64,000 bases of DNA, from the NCBI RefSeq assembly GCF_018457165.1, contig NZ_JAFMNX010000001.1, forward strand, positions 310,001 to 374,000, in the 5' to 3' direction. Position 1 is the stretch's first letter; the number at the start of each line of letters is the position of its first letter. The notes below the pieces were generated by a model that was given only the letters and a program-made list of their open reading frames with translations, did no database searches and was not told where the DNA came from. Made by a program: the position numbers and the translations under genes. Positions 63,112 through 64,000 of this stretch are shown piece after piece. This DNA comes from Tianweitania aestuarii. Lineage in GTDB: Bacteria; Pseudomonadota; Alphaproteobacteria; Rhizobiales; Rhizobiaceae.

Positions 63112-63890
63112 GAGCGCCCACCAAGCGGCAGACGCTGCCGCATCACGCGCCAAAGAAAGGCCGGCACGCCCAGAACATAGCGCCGGAACAGGCGGCGCGG
63201 CTCCACGGCGAGGCGATAAACCCATTCCATCCGCATGTTGCGCACCATCACCGGTGCGCGCGGCACCGCACCGCTGACGAGATCAAACAGTGCACCCACC
63301 GCGATCGGCAGGGTGCAATGATCCGCCGTGAGATGATCGGCGATCCACAGCTCCTGACGGGGCACGCCCATAGCGACGAACAGCACGTCCGGCTTCAGCG
63401 CGGCGAGATCGGCGAGGATGGTTTGTTCCTGCTTCTTGTCAAAGAAGCCATCATGGATGAACACATAGCGGTGCTGCGGCGCCAGCTTGGTGAAGTAAAC
63501 CACCGCGCTTTCGGCACTCTTGCGGCTGGCCCCGAGCAGCGCCACCGTCATTGGCGTCTTTGCTTTCACCAGCCAGTCCGGCACGAAGTCGGTGCCATTG
63601 AGATTGGCCGGAAACGCCGAGCCGTGCAGAACGGATGAGGCGATGTCGACACCGATGCCATCCGGCAAAACCACGAAGTCCCTGAGGATGGCGGCATAGC
63701 GGGTGTTGCCAGCAGTCAGGTTCGCGTTATGCGCGTTCATGAAGCCGACGCGGGTGAAGCGTTTCTCGCTGACGGCCCGATCGAGCAGGTCGATCGCTTC
63801 CTGCCAGCCGAGTGCCGCAACGGGCGTGCCCAGGATGTCGCGGGTCGGCAGGGTGGCAAGGAAAGCAGGCGAGGAAGGTAGGATTGTCAC
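63108..63890 (-). CDS. WecG/TagA/CpsF family glycosyltransferase (GT26)
   Basis: A 260-residue peripheral membrane enzyme that transfers an N-acetylhexosamine-type sugar to a lipid-linked acceptor. Motifs are NAHNANLTAGNTRYAAIL with the catalytic-region Asn, VLPDGIGVDIASSVLHGSAF, GTDFVPDWL, LGASRKSAESAVVYF, and VAMGVPRQELWIADH, which holds the Gly-x-Pro-x-Gln-Glu motif. The C-terminal RNMRMEWVYRLAVEPRRLFR is usual. GTG start overlaps the previous gene's stop, and the next gene overlaps its stop, so at least three genes are coupled. Confidence 0.94.
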   Translation of the reverse strand: MTILPSSPAFLATLPTRDILGTPVAALGWQEAIDLLDRAVSEKRFTRVGFMNAHNANLTAGNTRYAAILRDFVVLPDGIGVDIASSVLHGSAFPANLNGTDFVPDWLVKAKTPMTVALLGASRKSAESAVVYFTKLAPQHRYVFIHDGFFDKKQEQTILADLAALKPDVLFVAMGVPRQELWIADHLTADHCTLPIAVGALFDLVSGAVPRAPVMVRNMRMEWVYRLAVEPRRLFRRYVLGVPAFLWRVMRQRLPLGGRS

Positions 63891-64000
63891 GCTGCCTGTC
63901 TCCGGAGGGCGAACGACAAGGCGGCCAATCCTCGTAGGATCTGCCGGTCCATCGCTGTCATCTGCGCTGCATGGAAGCCGCGCCCGTCACCCTCTGGCAG
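63887..64000 (-). CDS. C-terminal end of the upstream gene in the WecG operon (partial)
   Basis: The last 37 codons of a gene entering from the right, ending MDRQILRGLAALSFALRRQA with the final Ala and stop. Its TGA overlaps the GTG start of the WecG-like gene (GTGA). The visible part is helical and basic and carries no recognisable domain. From context it is probably another polysaccharide-synthesis enzyme. Confidence 0.55.
   Translation of the reverse strand: MPEGDGRGFHAAQMTAMDRQILRGLAALSFALRRQAA

Overview
The window reads as a chromosomal segment of a GC-rich alphaproteobacterium, most likely of the order Hyphomicrobiales (Rhizobiales). The evidence is the family content and order: rpmH-rnpA-yidC; a Shemin-type 5-aminolevulinate synthase; the block murA - DUF2948 - hisD - UPF0262 - low-molecular-weight phosphatase - infA - maf - yacG - tRNA-Phe; DUF982, DUF3597 and Atu4866-type small proteins; and a candidate 'cuckoo'/alpha-r14 small RNA. 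I cannot place it to genus by eye.

Layout. 1-7.9 kb: a truncated Vat-type acetyltransferase, the rpmH-rnpA-yidC operon, a sensor kinase, a NUDIX protein with a degenerate box, and a low-affinity phosphate transporter with its DUF47 partner. 8-14 kb: a repeat-rich autotransporter, then an iron-type ABC transporter whose ATPase gene lies tail-to-tail with its permease. 15-20 kb: an Atu4866 protein, an SDR/LysR divergent pair, a class A beta-lactamase with Arg at position 234, a HerA/DUF87 ATPase and tRNA-Arg. 20-35 kb: a processive glycosyltransferase, a DUF2231 membrane protein with a sorbosone-dehydrogenase-like lipoprotein, PPK2, phoR directly followed by phoU (no pst or phoB between them), a CrbSR-like response regulator and SLC5-hybrid kinase, mscL, and an aminotransferase.

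34.0-35.1 kb is a gene-free stretch dense in tandem repeats, hairpins and palindromic intergenic repeats. 35-42.9 kb: hemA with a perfect FNR/FixK-type box upstream, tRNA-Thr, the conserved murA-to-yacG block, and tRNA-Phe. Next to tRNA-Phe is a stretch of more AT-rich DNA (42.9-46.9 kb) carrying an FkbM methyltransferase and a two-domain glycosyltransferase, which looks like an acquired surface-polysaccharide insert. It is followed by dTDP-rhamnose genes (rfbC-rfbB-rfbD, without rfbA).

49-54 kb: a membrane PQQ dehydrogenase split into two genes (membrane anchor and catalytic subunit), DUF982, a two-hairpin small RNA with twin anti-Shine-Dalgarno loops, and galE. 54-64 kb: a Wzz/GumC-like protein, folD, a GlxA-type regulator, an unrecognised membrane protein, a COG4091-type oxidoreductase, a Wzx-like flippase, a DUF6492 protein and a WecG/TagA glycosyltransferase whose operon runs off the window. 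Taken together, the right half is dominated by surface polysaccharide synthesis (sugar nucleotides, transferases, flippase, chain-length control) and the left half by housekeeping and phosphate genes.
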